Of a stretch of 64,000 nt of DNA, positions 1-7,866 are shown in pieces. The position numbers and the translations under genes were made by a program. The DNA is taken from positions 1 through 64,000 of the forward strand of contig NZ_FOCN01000002.1 of assembly GCF_900110125.1 (NCBI RefSeq), written 5' to 3'. The notes beneath the pieces are model-generated. The model did no database searches. It saw only the letters and a program-made list of their open reading frames with translations, and had not been told where the DNA came from. Positions within the stretch are counted from its first letter, which is position 1; every line of letters starts with the position of its first letter. The DNA comes from Cryobacterium luteum (GTDB taxonomy: Bacteria > Actinomycetota > Actinomycetes > Actinomycetales > Microbacteriaceae).

Positions 1-54
1 GGGACTAAAGACCCATGGAGCTGACCGGTACTAATAAGCCGATAATTTGATAAC
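1..54 (+). rRNA. 23S rRNA, 3' end (partial)
   Basis: The window opens inside the last part of a 23S rRNA gene. The segment GAGCTGACCGGTACTAATA is the conserved 3'-terminal sequence of bacterial 23S rRNA. The exact mature end is not marked in the sequence and is placed near base 54 from the usual length after this motif. The 5S gene follows about 120 bp downstream, as expected for a standard rrn operon read on the plus strand. Confidence 0.85.
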
Positions 55-175
55 ACTTCAGTTTGAAGAAGCTGCTTTAGCGTCCACTATGTGGTTCTCG
101 ATGTACGGTCGAGAACAAACCCTCATCATTGAGGGCTCTATAATTGAATAATATAGATTCGATTCATCGGAAGAT

Positions 176-294
176 GTTTCGGCGGCTATAGCGAGAGGGA
201 AACGCCCGGTCACATTCCGAACCCGGAAGCTAAGACTCTCAGCGCCGATGGTACTGCAGGGGGGACCCTGTGGGAGAGTAGGACACCGCCGGAC
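176..294 (+). rRNA. rrf: 5S rRNA
   Basis: A 5S-like sequence of about 119 nt. It contains the conserved CGAACCCGGAAGCTAAG loop, the GATGGTACTGC segment and GGGAGAGTAGGAC near the end. The 5' TTCGGCGG pairs with CCGCCGGA at the 3' end to close helix I. It sits directly downstream of the 23S 3' end, completing the rrn operon. Confidence 0.93.
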
Positions 295-310
295 TTAACT
301 TAGAACGACC

Positions 311-338
311 AGAAAGGCCACCCCCGGGTGGCCTTTCT
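311..338 (+). terminator. rrn terminator hairpin 1
   Basis: AGAAAGGCCACCC pairs perfectly with GGGTGGCCTTTCT around a two-base centre, followed by CTGCGTT. It lies 17 bp after the 5S gene and is the first of three stacked hairpins. Confidence 0.8.
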
Positions 339-343
339 GCGTT

Positions 344-369
344 AACGGCCACCCGAAAGGGTGGCCGTT
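344..369 (+). terminator. rrn terminator hairpin 2
   Basis: AACGGCCACCC and GGGTGGCCGTT form an 11-bp stem closed by a GAAA tetraloop, followed by CTGCGTTT. Stem and tail resemble hairpin 1, so the two may be a duplication. Confidence 0.8.
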
Positions 370-401
370 CTGCGTTTAACGTGCGTAGCCGACAAAGCAA
401 A

Positions 402-432
402 GAAGGGCCACGCACACTGTGCGTGGCCCTTC
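402..432. terminator. Bidirectional terminator between rrn and the TetR gene
   Basis: GAAGGGCCACGCACA and its perfect reverse complement are separated by one base. The plus-strand exit is TCCTTGT and the minus-strand exit is TTTGCTTTG. It can therefore end both the rRNA transcript and the convergent regulator gene, whose stop is at 449. Confidence 0.8.
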
Positions 433-448
433 CTTGTCCTGGCGCGTC

Positions 449-1048
449 CTAGCGGCGCCGCAAGCCGTCCAGGGCAACGGCCAGCACGTCGTTGGCGAGC
501 TGCGCGGCATCTTCCGGTCCCTCCGGGCGGTACCATTCGGCGATTGAATTAACCATGCCGAAGAGCAGACGAGTCACGACCCGCGGATCGATGTCGCTGC
601 GCAACGAACCCTCATCGCGTGCCTCGATAACCAGAACGGAAACGGCGCGGTCGAAGGCGCGACGCCGGGTCAGCGCGAGGCGCTCAACATCGGTGTTCCC
701 CCGAACCCGCAGGAGGAGCGTCACGTAGGGCAGGCGTGAGGTGAGAACCTGCACGGCGCCGCGAAGCACGTAGGCCAAACGATCGATAGCGGTCCCGGTC
801 ACGGCACCGCACTCCACGAGCACACCCTCCAGGCCATTGAGGGCCTCGTCGAGGGCAAGCTGGAGAACTTCATCCTTGGACGAGAAGTGGTGGTAAATTG
901 CCGCCTTCGAGAGAGCCAGACGTGCCGCGAGCACTCCCATGGAGGTTGCGTCATATCCGAATTCGTTGAACGCGGCGACGGCGATCTCGAGAATGGCCCG
1001 CTGGTCATAGCCGGGGCGCCCGCGTTTAGGAGTGTGTACGTCAGACAT
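449..1048 (-). CDS. TetR-family regulator, probable phenylacetate repressor (PaaR-like)
   Basis: A 199-residue TetR-family protein. The N-terminal helix-turn-helix is seen in AILEIAVAAFNEFGYDATS followed by LSKAAIYHHFSSKDEV, the typical TetR recognition helix (about residues 15-60). The rest is the variable ligand domain. I prefer the ATG at 1048; an in-frame GTG six codons upstream has no ribosome-binding site. The gene lies 41 bp downstream of paaK on the same strand. Together with the operator-like site at 2919-2940, this suggests it represses the paa operons and is released by phenylacetyl-CoA, as described for actinobacterial PaaR. That role is inferred from context; the TetR fold is clear. 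Confidence 0.85.
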   Translation of the reverse strand: MSDVHTPKRGRPGYDQRAILEIAVAAFNEFGYDATSMGVLAARLALSKAAIYHHFSSKDEVLQLALDEALNGLEGVLVECGAVTGTAIDRLAYVLRGAVQVLTSRLPYVTLLLRVRGNTDVERLALTRRRAFDRAVSVLVIEARDEGSLRSDIDPRVVTRLLFGMVNSIAEWYRPEGPEDAAQLANDVLAVALDGLRRR

Positions 1049-1089
1049 AGGTCTTGAGTCTCTCACGCGGGCGTACCGACGACGACCGT

Positions 1090-2409
1090 TCAGCGCAGGT
1101 CGTAGACGCGCTTGTGCTTGCCGGTGCTGCGCTCGAGGGTGCCCGGTTCGACGATGAGCACATTGACGCTGGAGCCGATCCGGTCCTTGATCAGGTCGAT
1201 GAGCAGCGCACGAGCGGCCGCTGAGGCCGCATCGTCGGTGTGCTCGTGTCGCTCGATGCGCACGGTGAGCTCGTCCATGCGCGACGGCCTGGTCAGTTCG
1301 AGCACGAAATGCGGAGAGAGGTGCTCGATGCCGAGCACGATCTCTTCGATCTGAGTGGGGAACAGGTTGACCCCGCGCAGAATGATCATGTCGTCGTTGC
1401 GGCCGGTGATCTTCTCCATGCGGCGCATGCCGGGACGGGCCGTGCCGGGAAGCAGACGGGTCAGGTCGCGAGTACGGTAACGAATGACCGGAAAAGCCTC
1501 CTTGGTGAGCGAGGTGAAGACGAGTTCACCGGTTTCACCATCGGGCAGGGTGACCCCGGTGTCACCGTTGATGATCTCGGGCAAAAAGTGGTCCTCCCAG
1601 AGGTGCGGGCCATCTTTGGACTCGATGCACTCGTTGCCGACACCCGGCCCCATGACCTCGCTCAGACCATAGATATCGAGGGCGTCGAAGTCCAGCCGGT
1701 CTTCGAGTTCACGGCGCATCTGGTTGGTCCACGGCTCGGCGCCGAGCACTCCGACTTTGAGGCTCGAGCGGCGCGGGTCGAGGCCGGCGGCGACCATGGC
1801 GTCGGTGATTGTGAGCAGGTAGCTCGGCGTCGACAGGATGACGTCGGGCTCGAAGTCGGTGATCATCTGCACCTGCTTGTTGGTTTGACCACCCGACATG
1901 GGGATGGCGCAGGCACCGAGCGCTTCGATTCCGGCGTGGGCGCCAAGGCCACCCGTGAACAGGCCGTATCCGTAGGCGTTGTGAACCTTCATGCCGGGGC
2001 GCACGCCAGAAGCACGCAGGCTGCGAGCCACCAGGCCCGCCCACATGGCGAGATCGTTCTTCGTGTACCCGACCACTGTCGGAAGTCCGGTGGTGCCCGA
2101 TGATGTATGGATGCGTGCAACCTGGTCCATCGGAACAGCGAACATGCCGAACGGGTAGGACACCCGCAGGTCTTCCTTGGTCGTGAACGGCAGCAAGGAC
2201 ACGTCTTCGAGACTGCGAATATCGTCGGGGTGCACGCCGGCCGCATCGAACTTTCGCGTATAAAGAGGTACGTTTTCGTAGGCGTGCCGCACAGTGTGCT
2301 GCAGGCGGGTGAGCTGCAGCGCGCGGATCTCACCCTGGGACATCCGCTCGGCAGCGTCGAGTTCTTCGAGTGCTGGTGCGTGCAGACGGGTCTTGGTCAG
2401 CGTTGACAT
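1090..2409 (-). CDS. paaK: Phenylacetate-CoA ligase
   Basis: A 439-residue cytoplasmic ligase that activates phenylacetate to phenylacetyl-CoA with ATP, the first step of the paa pathway. The adenylate-forming P-loop is visible as SSGTTGLPTVVGYT (about residues 103-116). The segments YGYGLFTGGLGAHAG, DIYGLSEVMGPG and the C-terminal lysine motif STGKHKRV are typical of PaaK. Length matches the family (about 430-440). It is transcribed from the divergent paa promoter after paaI, with only 18 bp between them, and is followed by the regulator gene. An AGGAAGGC-like stretch precedes the ATG. Confidence 0.95.
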   Translation of the reverse strand: MSTLTKTRLHAPALEELDAAERMSQGEIRALQLTRLQHTVRHAYENVPLYTRKFDAAGVHPDDIRSLEDVSLLPFTTKEDLRVSYPFGMFAVPMDQVARIHTSSGTTGLPTVVGYTKNDLAMWAGLVARSLRASGVRPGMKVHNAYGYGLFTGGLGAHAGIEALGACAIPMSGGQTNKQVQMITDFEPDVILSTPSYLLTITDAMVAAGLDPRRSSLKVGVLGAEPWTNQMRRELEDRLDFDALDIYGLSEVMGPGVGNECIESKDGPHLWEDHFLPEIINGDTGVTLPDGETGELVFTSLTKEAFPVIRYRTRDLTRLLPGTARPGMRRMEKITGRNDDMIILRGVNLFPTQIEEIVLGIEHLSPHFVLELTRPSRMDELTVRIERHEHTDDAASAAARALLIDLIKDRIGSSVNVLIVEPGTLERSTGKHKRVYDLR

Positions 2410-2427
2410 GAGGCCTTCCGAAAGGAG

Positions 2428-2856
2428 TTAGAGGTGGTTGCGGGCAGGGACGGGCAGATTGGTGGTGCGGCTGCGGCCGCGAAATTCGGCAACGGTGACA
2501 TCGTCATCTACCGTGACGCGCACATCGTAGATGCCGCTGCGACCGCTTTTCACGCGTAGTAACGCTGTCGCCGTCAGGGTCTGGCCGCTCGTGGTTGGTT
2601 TCAGAAAGGTGATGTCGGCGCCGGCGGCGAGGGTGACGTGGTGTGAATCATTGCAGGCAATGGCGAAAGCCGTGTCGGCGAGGGCGAAGATGAAACCGCC
2701 GTGGGTCACATCAAAACCGTTGAGCATGTCGTCGCGCACGATCATGGAGACGACCGAGTGGCCCGGCTCGTTCCGATGCACGATCATTCCGAGAGAAGCG
2801 GATGCCCGATCGCGCTGCATCATGGCTTGACTGCCGACAGAGCGAGCTTGCGTCAT
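2428..2856 (-). CDS. paaI: Phenylacetyl-CoA pathway thioesterase PaaI (hotdog fold)
   Basis: A 142-residue hotdog-fold thioesterase. PaaI proteins hydrolyse dead-end ring-hydroxylated phenylacetyl-CoA products and free trapped CoA. The family motif is seen in NGFDVTHGGFIFALADTAFAIACN (described here in two parts: NGFDVTHGG, then ALADTAFA, about residues 46-70), where the Asn/His/Gly/Asp positions form the active site. A strong GAGGAGAT ribosome-binding site precedes the ATG. It is the first gene of the minus-strand arm of the paa divergon and reads directly into paaK. Confidence 0.92.
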   Translation of the reverse strand: MTQARSVGSQAMMQRDRASASLGMIVHRNEPGHSVVSMIVRDDMLNGFDVTHGGFIFALADTAFAIACNDSHHVTLAAGADITFLKPTTSGQTLTATALLRVKSGRSGIYDVRVTVDDDVTVAEFRGRSRTTNLPVPARNHL

Positions 2857-3051
2857 TCGGATCTCCTCGTTGAGTTGCCGTGGCGGACGGGGTTGCCCGG
2901 CCGATAATGTGACTATATACTAACTGAACGGTCGGTCGGTAATAGATTTCGTATCCGTGCGCACAATTGCCGACCTGCATCACCCTAGCGTCACCCGCTT
3001 GTGCACGAAAACGATCCGACCACCACAGTCAACGCAGACCAGGAGCCGATG
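2857..3051. promoter_or_regulatory. Divergent paa promoter region
   Basis: A 195-bp region between paaI (minus) and paaA (plus). It is locally AT-rich around GACTATATACTAAC and contains the PaaR-type operator at 2919-2940. Both arms of the paa regulon must start here. Exact -35/-10 boxes could not be fixed by eye; GATAATGTGACTATAT near 2902-2917 holds plausible -10 candidates. Confidence 0.6.
2919..2940. promoter_or_regulatory. PaaR-type operator
   Basis: A 22-bp interrupted palindrome with left arm ACTAACTG, centre AACGGT and right arm CGGTCGGT. I recall the Corynebacterium glutamicum PaaR site as arms ACTnACCG and CGGTnAGT with a central CG. This site agrees at 16 of the 18 fixed positions. 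It lies midway between paaI and paaA, next to a TetR-family gene of the same locus. Confidence 0.7.
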
Positions 3052-4035
3052 ATGACAAGCACCATCACGCCCGATACGAGCGCAACCGCCGTTATCAGCG
3101 TCGAAGAGCAGCAGTTCAACGACTTGATCGAAGCCGATTCGCGCATTGAACCGCGCGACTGGATGCCGGAGGGCTACCGCAAGTCGCTCGTGCGCCAGAT
3201 TTCGCAGCACGCGCACTCCGAGATCATCGGCATGCAGCCCGAGTCGAACTGGATCACGCGCGCACCGAGCCTCAAGCGCAAGGCCATCCTCATCGCCAAG
3301 GTGCAGGACGAAGCCGGCCACGGACTCTACCTGTACTCGGCGGCGCAGACCCTCGGCGCCACCCGCGACGACATGACGGACGCCCTCATCGCCGGCAAGG
3401 CGCGCTACTCCTCGATCTTCAACTACCCCACCCCGAGCTGGGCCGACATGGGCTCGATCGGCTGGCTCGTCGACGGTGCCGCCATCTGCAACCAGGTGCC
3501 GCTCTGCCGTGCCTCCTACGGTCCTTACGGCCGCGCCATGGTGCGCATCTGCAAGGAAGAATCCTTCCACCAGCGTCAGGGTTTCGAGATTCTGCTCGAG
3601 CTCATGGCTGGCACCGAGGAGCAGCGCCAGATGGCTCAGGACTCGGTCAATCGCTGGTACTGGCCCGCGCTCATGATGTTCGGCCCGCCCGACGACGACT
3701 CTCCCAACTCCGCGCAGTCCATGGCCTGGAAGATCAAGCGCCACTCCAACGACGAGCTGCGCCAGCGCTTCGTGAACATGCTCGTTCCCCAGGCAGCCGT
3801 GCTCGGCGTCACCCTGCCCGACCCCGACCTGCACTTCAATGAAGAAACCCAGCAGTGGGACCTCGGCGAGATCGACTGGACCGAGTTTCACGAGGTGCTC
3901 GCCGGTCGCGGTCCGAATAACGCCCAGCGGCTGCAGCGCCGCCGCGACGCCCACGAAGATGGCCAGTGGGTGCGCGAAGCAGCCGCAGCGTATGCACGCA
4001 AACAGTCCGAACGATCTGAAAAGGCAGCCTCATGA
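3052..4035 (+). CDS. paaA: 1,2-phenylacetyl-CoA epoxidase, catalytic subunit
   Basis: The 327-residue diiron catalytic subunit of the ring 1,2-phenylacetyl-CoA epoxidase, which opens aerobic phenylacetate degradation. The two ferritin-like carboxylate/His motifs are visible as [12 protein letters not shown] and [12 protein letters not shown] place the start at the second of two adjacent ATGs (3052), six bases after AGGAG at 3041-3045; the ATG at 3049 is possible. A GTG at 3001 extends the frame but has no ribosome-binding site. The 3' end overlaps paaB by 4 bp (ATGA), so translation is likely coupled along paaABCDE. Confidence 0.96.
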   Translation: MTSTITPDTSATAVISVEEQQFNDLIEADSRIEPRDWMPEGYRKSLVRQISQHAHSEIIGMQPESNWITRAPSLKRKAILIAKVQDEAGHGLYLYSAAQTLGATRDDMTDALIAGKARYSSIFNYPTPSWADMGSIGWLVDGAAICNQVPLCRASYGPYGRAMVRICKEESFHQRQGFEILLELMAGTEEQRQMAQDSVNRWYWPALMMFGPPDDDSPNSAQSMAWKIKRHSNDELRQRFVNMLVPQAAVLGVTLPDPDLHFNEETQQWDLGEIDWTEFHEVLAGRGPNNAQRLQRRRDAHEDGQWVREAAAAYARKQSERSEKAAS

Positions 4036-4337
4036 CCACTCCCGGCGATTCCGCAGCAGAAATCTGGCCCCTCTGGGAGGTGTTCGTGCGTTCCAACCGC
4101 GGCCTCAGCCACGTGCACGTCGGATCCCTGCACGCCCCCGACGAAACCCTCGCGGTGCGCAATGCCCGTGACCTGTATACCCGCCGCAGCGAGGGCGTCT
4201 CGGTCTGGGTAGTCCCCGCCGCCGCCATCACGACGAGTGATCCCGACGCCAAGGGTGCCTTCTTCGAATCTCCCGCCGGCAAGAACTACCGCCACGCGAG
4301 CTACTACTCCAAGAGCGAGGGAGTGAAACACCTGTGA
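4032..4337 (+). CDS. paaB: 1,2-phenylacetyl-CoA epoxidase, subunit B
   Basis: A 101-residue small subunit of the epoxidase complex, needed structurally and not catalytic. The family features are the N-terminal [20 protein letters not shown] and the C-terminal [17 protein letters not shown]. The gene overlaps both neighbours by 4 bp (ATGA with paaA, GTGA with paaC), consistent with stoichiometric production. Confidence 0.95.
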   Translation: MTTPGDSAAEIWPLWEVFVRSNRGLSHVHVGSLHAPDETLAVRNARDLYTRRSEGVSVWVVPAAAITTSDPDAKGAFFESPAGKNYRHASYYSKSEGVKHL

Positions 4338-5188
4338 GTGAACACATCGAAGCGGATGCCCCCGCCCAAACCCCCGAAGACATTCACGGCCACGTCGCGG
4401 TCGACGTCACCACCCTCGACGCTGAGCTCATCGAAGGCGCGTCCGTCGCAACGGCCGACGTTGCGGAATACGCCCTGTGGCTCGGAGACGACGCACTCGT
4501 CCTCGCCCAGCAACTCGGCGCCTGGATCTCCCGCGCGCCCGAGCTCGAGGAAGACGTCGCCCTCGGCAACGTCGCCCTCGACCTGATCGGGCACGCCCGG
4601 TCCCTGTTGCACTACGCCGGCACCGCGTCGAACCGTACCGAAGACGATCTCGCCTACTGGCGTACCGAGCCCGATTTTCGGTCACTGCACATCGTCGAGC
4701 AGCCCAACGGTGATTTCGCCCACACGATCGCGCGTCAGTTCATCGTGGCCCATTACCTGTTCGAGCTGTACAGCCGGCTGCGGGCATCCGCTGATGCGAC
4801 GCTCGCCGCGATCGCCGCCAAGGCGGTGAAAGAGGTCGACTACCACCGCGACCACTCCACCCAGTGGGTGCTGCGCCTCGCGCAGGGCACCGACGAGTCG
4901 CGCCGCCGCATGATCACCGCGTTCTCCGACCTGTGGCCCTACGTTGAAGAGATCTTTCGCGACGACCCGCTCATCGACCGGCTCGAAGGAATCGCGGTTC
5001 GCCCGTCGAGCCTGCTACCGGCCTTTGACGCAGCCATCGCACCGGTGCTCGCCGAAGCCGAACTCGACATTCCCAGCGGATTCGTCGCTTCCGGCGGCGG
5101 GCGCACCGGCAAGCACTCCGAGCACCTCGCCTTTCTTCTCGCCGAGATGCAGGTGCTCACCCGCGCTCACCCCGGAGCATCATGGTGA
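4334..5188 (+). CDS. paaC: 1,2-phenylacetyl-CoA epoxidase, subunit C
   Basis: A 284-residue structural, ferritin-like partner of PaaA. Recognisable family segments are YALWLGDDALVLAQQLGAW, ALDLIGHARSLLHYAG and VKEVDYHRDHSTQWVLRL. It keeps the fold but not a full metal site. The protein has a somewhat longer acidic N-terminus than usual (about 40 residues before the core). GTG start; it overlaps paaB by 4 bp and paaD by 7 bp. Confidence 0.94.
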   Translation: MSEHIEADAPAQTPEDIHGHVAVDVTTLDAELIEGASVATADVAEYALWLGDDALVLAQQLGAWISRAPELEEDVALGNVALDLIGHARSLLHYAGTASNRTEDDLAYWRTEPDFRSLHIVEQPNGDFAHTIARQFIVAHYLFELYSRLRASADATLAAIAAKAVKEVDYHRDHSTQWVLRLAQGTDESRRRMITAFSDLWPYVEEIFRDDPLIDRLEGIAVRPSSLLPAFDAAIAPVLAEAELDIPSGFVASGGGRTGKHSEHLAFLLAEMQVLTRAHPGASW

Positions 5189-5742
5189 CCACCGCCGGCA
5201 CCACCGCAGCACGGATTGAAGCTGAAGCCCGGCCGCGTCCCACCGACGCAGCGTCCCTCGCCGCGTGGAGAATCGCCGCTCAGGTTGTCGATCCGGAGAT
5301 CCCGGTGCTCACGATCGAAGACCTCGGTGTGTTGCGTTCAGTTACCGTCACCGATGATGCCGTCGCCGTCACGCTCACCCCGACCTACAGCGGATGCCCC
5401 GCGATGGACGCCATGCGCGACGATGTGCTCGAGGTGCTCACGAGCGCCGGGTATGAGAACGTCGCGGTTCGCCTCGTGCTCAGCCCCGCCTGGACCACCG
5501 ACTGGATGAGCGAGATCGGCAAAGCAAAGCTTCGGGAATACGGTATCGCCGCCCCCACAGGGCATGCGACGGCCCGTGCCTCCGGACCGGCCGGCCCGAT
5601 CAGTCTGAAAATGGCCGTGAAGTGCCCGCGTTGTTCCTCGCTCAACACCCGTGAGCTCGCGCATTTCGGTTCCACCTCCTGCAAGTCCCTCTACGAATGC
5701 CGAGACTGCCTCGAGCCGTTCGACTACTTCAAGGTGCTCTAA
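5182..5742 (+). CDS. paaD: Phenylacetate epoxidase maturation protein PaaD
   Basis: A 186-residue MIP18/SufT-like (DUF59) protein thought to help mature the Fe-S/diiron components of the epoxidase. The DUF59 core is VVDPEIPVLTIEDLGVLR and TYSGCPAMDAM. The C-terminus carries a four-Cys zinc-ribbon-like module, CPRCSSLNT ... CKSLYECRDC, typical of PaaD. The stop codon overlaps the ATG of paaE by one base. Confidence 0.93.
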   Translation: MVTTAGTTAARIEAEARPRPTDAASLAAWRIAAQVVDPEIPVLTIEDLGVLRSVTVTDDAVAVTLTPTYSGCPAMDAMRDDVLEVLTSAGYENVAVRLVLSPAWTTDWMSEIGKAKLREYGIAAPTGHATARASGPAGPISLKMAVKCPRCSSLNTRELAHFGSTSCKSLYECRDCLEPFDYFKVL

Positions 5743-6902
5743 TGGCTGCAACACGTCTCGAATCCACCATCCAGGGCGCGACCACGCTGGCGCCGGTCAA
5801 GCATCGCGCGCGCTTCCACACCCTCACCGTGGCCGAGGTGCGGCCACTCACGGCCGACAGCGTTGAGGTCACCTTCACCGTTCCGCCCAAACTGCAGGGT
5901 GCGTTCGACTACCTTCCCGGCCAGCACCTCGCCCTGCGCGCCACGATCGACGGCCAGGAACTGCGGCGCAGCTACTCGATCTGCCGGCCGGCCGGTGTTA
6001 AAACCAGCAACGGCGGACAGATCAGTGTCGCCATTAAACGCGACCTCGGCGGCGCCTTCTCCACCTGGGCCAACAGCGAGCTGCATCCCGGCGACGAAAT
6101 CGACGTGATGAGCCCGCAGGGCAGCTTCACCTCGACCCTGCGCAACCTCGATCATAAGCACATCGTCGGCGTCGCCGCAGGCTCCGGCATCACGCCGCTG
6201 ATGGCGCTCGCGCACACCGTGCTCGCCGCCTCGGAAACCTCGAGCTTCACCCTCGTCTACACCAACCGCACAGCGCTCGACGTGATGTTCCTCGACGACC
6301 TCGCCGAGCTCAAGGACCGCTACCCGGCCCGCCTCGCGCTCTACCACGTGCTCTCCCGGGAGCAGCGCTCCTCCTCGCTACTCTCCGGACGCATCGACGA
6401 AGAGAAGTTTCGGCGCATGCTCGACACCATCCTGCGCCCGGCCTCGGTCGACGAATGGTTCCTCTGCGGCCCGTTCGAACTCGTGCAGCTGTGCCGCGAC
6501 ACCCTCGAAAGCACCGGCGTGGAGCGCTCCCACGTGCGCTTCGAACTGTTCACGACCGGTGAGCCCGCCGCGGCCAGCGGGGATCGCGGCCGGCCGGTCA
6601 TCATCGGCCAGGGCGACAAAACCTTCCAGATCGAGTTCACCCTCGACGGTCAGAGCAACACGGTGACCACCCCGGTCAACGCGAACGAGAGCATCCTCAA
6701 CGCCGCTCTGCGGGTGCGCCCCGACGTGCCGTTCGCCTGCGCCGGAGGCGTCTGCGGAACCTGCCGCGCCAAGCTGGTCAGCGGAGACGTCACCATGACC
6801 GAGAACTATGCCCTCGAACCCGAAGAAATCGCCCGCGGATATGTGCTGACCTGTCAGTCGCACCCGACCACCGACACCGTCGTCGTCGACTACGACGTCT
6901 AG
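5742..6902 (+). CDS. paaE: 1,2-phenylacetyl-CoA epoxidase reductase subunit
   Basis: A 386-residue reductase that passes electrons from NAD(P)H through FAD and a plant-type [2Fe-2S] cluster to PaaA. The order is an FAD domain (RRSYSICRPAG), an NAD(P) domain (GVAAGSGITPLMAL and WFLCGPFELVQ) and a C-terminal ferredoxin domain with CAGGVCGTC and a fourth Cys in VLTCQSHP. The start is the ATG overlapping the paaD stop; the frame extends further upstream inside paaD, but that is not needed. It is the last subunit gene of paaABCDE. Confidence 0.95.
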   Translation: MAATRLESTIQGATTLAPVKHRARFHTLTVAEVRPLTADSVEVTFTVPPKLQGAFDYLPGQHLALRATIDGQELRRSYSICRPAGVKTSNGGQISVAIKRDLGGAFSTWANSELHPGDEIDVMSPQGSFTSTLRNLDHKHIVGVAAGSGITPLMALAHTVLAASETSSFTLVYTNRTALDVMFLDDLAELKDRYPARLALYHVLSREQRSSSLLSGRIDEEKFRRMLDTILRPASVDEWFLCGPFELVQLCRDTLESTGVERSHVRFELFTTGEPAAASGDRGRPVIIGQGDKTFQIEFTLDGQSNTVTTPVNANESILNAALRVRPDVPFACAGGVCGTCRAKLVSGDVTMTENYALEPEEIARGYVLTCQSHPTTDTVVVDYDV

Positions 6903-6931
6903 GTCGCCTGGAACTCAAGAAAGCGGATGCC

Positions 6932-7705
6932 GTGATTGACCTCTCGATAGACAACGACGTCGCCTACGTGGTGCTGAACGCACCCGACAAGCTCAATGCC
7001 CTCGATGAGGGGGCGATCGTCGAACTCGACGCGGCCTACCAAACCGCAGAGCGGGCCGGCGTGCGCGCGCTCGTCCTGCGCGGTGAGGGCCGTGCCTTCT
7101 GCGCCGGACGAGACATTTCCGCGGTCGATCCGCGCACCGACGATGTGCTCGGCTACCTCGGCGACCTTGTCACCCCGCTGCTGCAGCGCATGAGCCGGTT
7201 TCCGGCGCCGACCTTCGCGGCCGCTCACGGCGCCTGCCTCGGTGTGGGGCTCGGCCTGCTCATCGCCACCGACGTCGTTTACGTCGCCGACACCGCCAAG
7301 ATCGGCTCCCCGTTCGCGAACCTCGGCGCCACCCTGGATTCGGGCGGGCACGCCCTGTTCGTGGAACGCCTCGGCGCTCACCGCACCCTCGACCTCATCT
7401 ACAGCGGTCGCCTCATGTCCGGGGCCGAAGCCGTCGCCGGCGGCCTGTTCAGCCAGGTTTTTCCCGCCGCAGACCTGACCGACCGAACCGTGCAGGCGGC
7501 CGCGCGCGCGGCATCCGGTGCAACGCAGGCTTTTCTGGCGAGCAAGGCACTCGTGCAGTCGCTGCGCGATGAACGACTCGGACTCTGGCAGAGCATGAGC
7601 GACGAGACCGCAGCCCAGGCCGCGCTGTGCGCCACCGGCGACTACCGCGAGGGCTTTGCGGCGTTCCAGGAGAAGCGCAAGCCCGTTTTTACCGGTCGCG
7701 CCTGA
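6932..7705 (+). CDS. Enoyl-CoA hydratase/isomerase family protein, PaaG/PaaF-like
   Basis: A 257-residue crotonase-fold protein. Oxyanion-hole segments are visible as GEGRAFCAGRDISAV and HGACLGVGLGLLIATD. It starts with GTG 29 bp after paaE and closes the plus-strand paa operon. It most likely isomerises the ring epoxide to the oxepin (PaaG) or acts as a hydratase (PaaF); crotonase paralogues cannot be told apart safely by eye, so no symbol is given. No paaZ, paaH or paaJ is in the window, so the lower pathway must be encoded elsewhere. Confidence 0.85.
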   Translation: MIDLSIDNDVAYVVLNAPDKLNALDEGAIVELDAAYQTAERAGVRALVLRGEGRAFCAGRDISAVDPRTDDVLGYLGDLVTPLLQRMSRFPAPTFAAAHGACLGVGLGLLIATDVVYVADTAKIGSPFANLGATLDSGGHALFVERLGAHRTLDLIYSGRLMSGAEAVAGGLFSQVFPAADLTDRTVQAAARAASGATQAFLASKALVQSLRDERLGLWQSMSDETAAQAALCATGDYREGFAAFQEKRKPVFTGRA

Positions 7706-7753
7706 CGCGCACGGGCGCTGGCCCAACCGCGAGCCGAATCGTCACCCCCTCGC

Positions 7754-7850
7754 GTGGCCAATTCAGGAAATTCCTCGCTGACGGGACTGCAGCTGCCCTG
7801 ATCCACGCGGGTGAGTGGTGGGGGCTGGCAGTTTTTCCTGAATACGCCAC
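7754..7850. repeat. Intergenic inverted-repeat element, copy A
   Basis: A 97-bp element whose ends are a 17-bp imperfect inverted repeat: left GTGGCCAATTCAGGAAA, right TTTCCTGAATACGCCAC (15 of 17 pair). Outside it, CACCCC and GGGGTG continue the symmetry. A second element with nearly the same ends but a different interior lies at 55812-55903. Both sit between convergent genes. Confidence 0.7.
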
Positions 7851-7866
7851 GGGGTGCGACCCGCAA

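Noticed and set aside
3001..3051. N-terminal extension of PaaA from a GTG
   Set aside because: No ribosome-binding site, whereas AGGAG is well placed before the ATG pair at 3049/3052.
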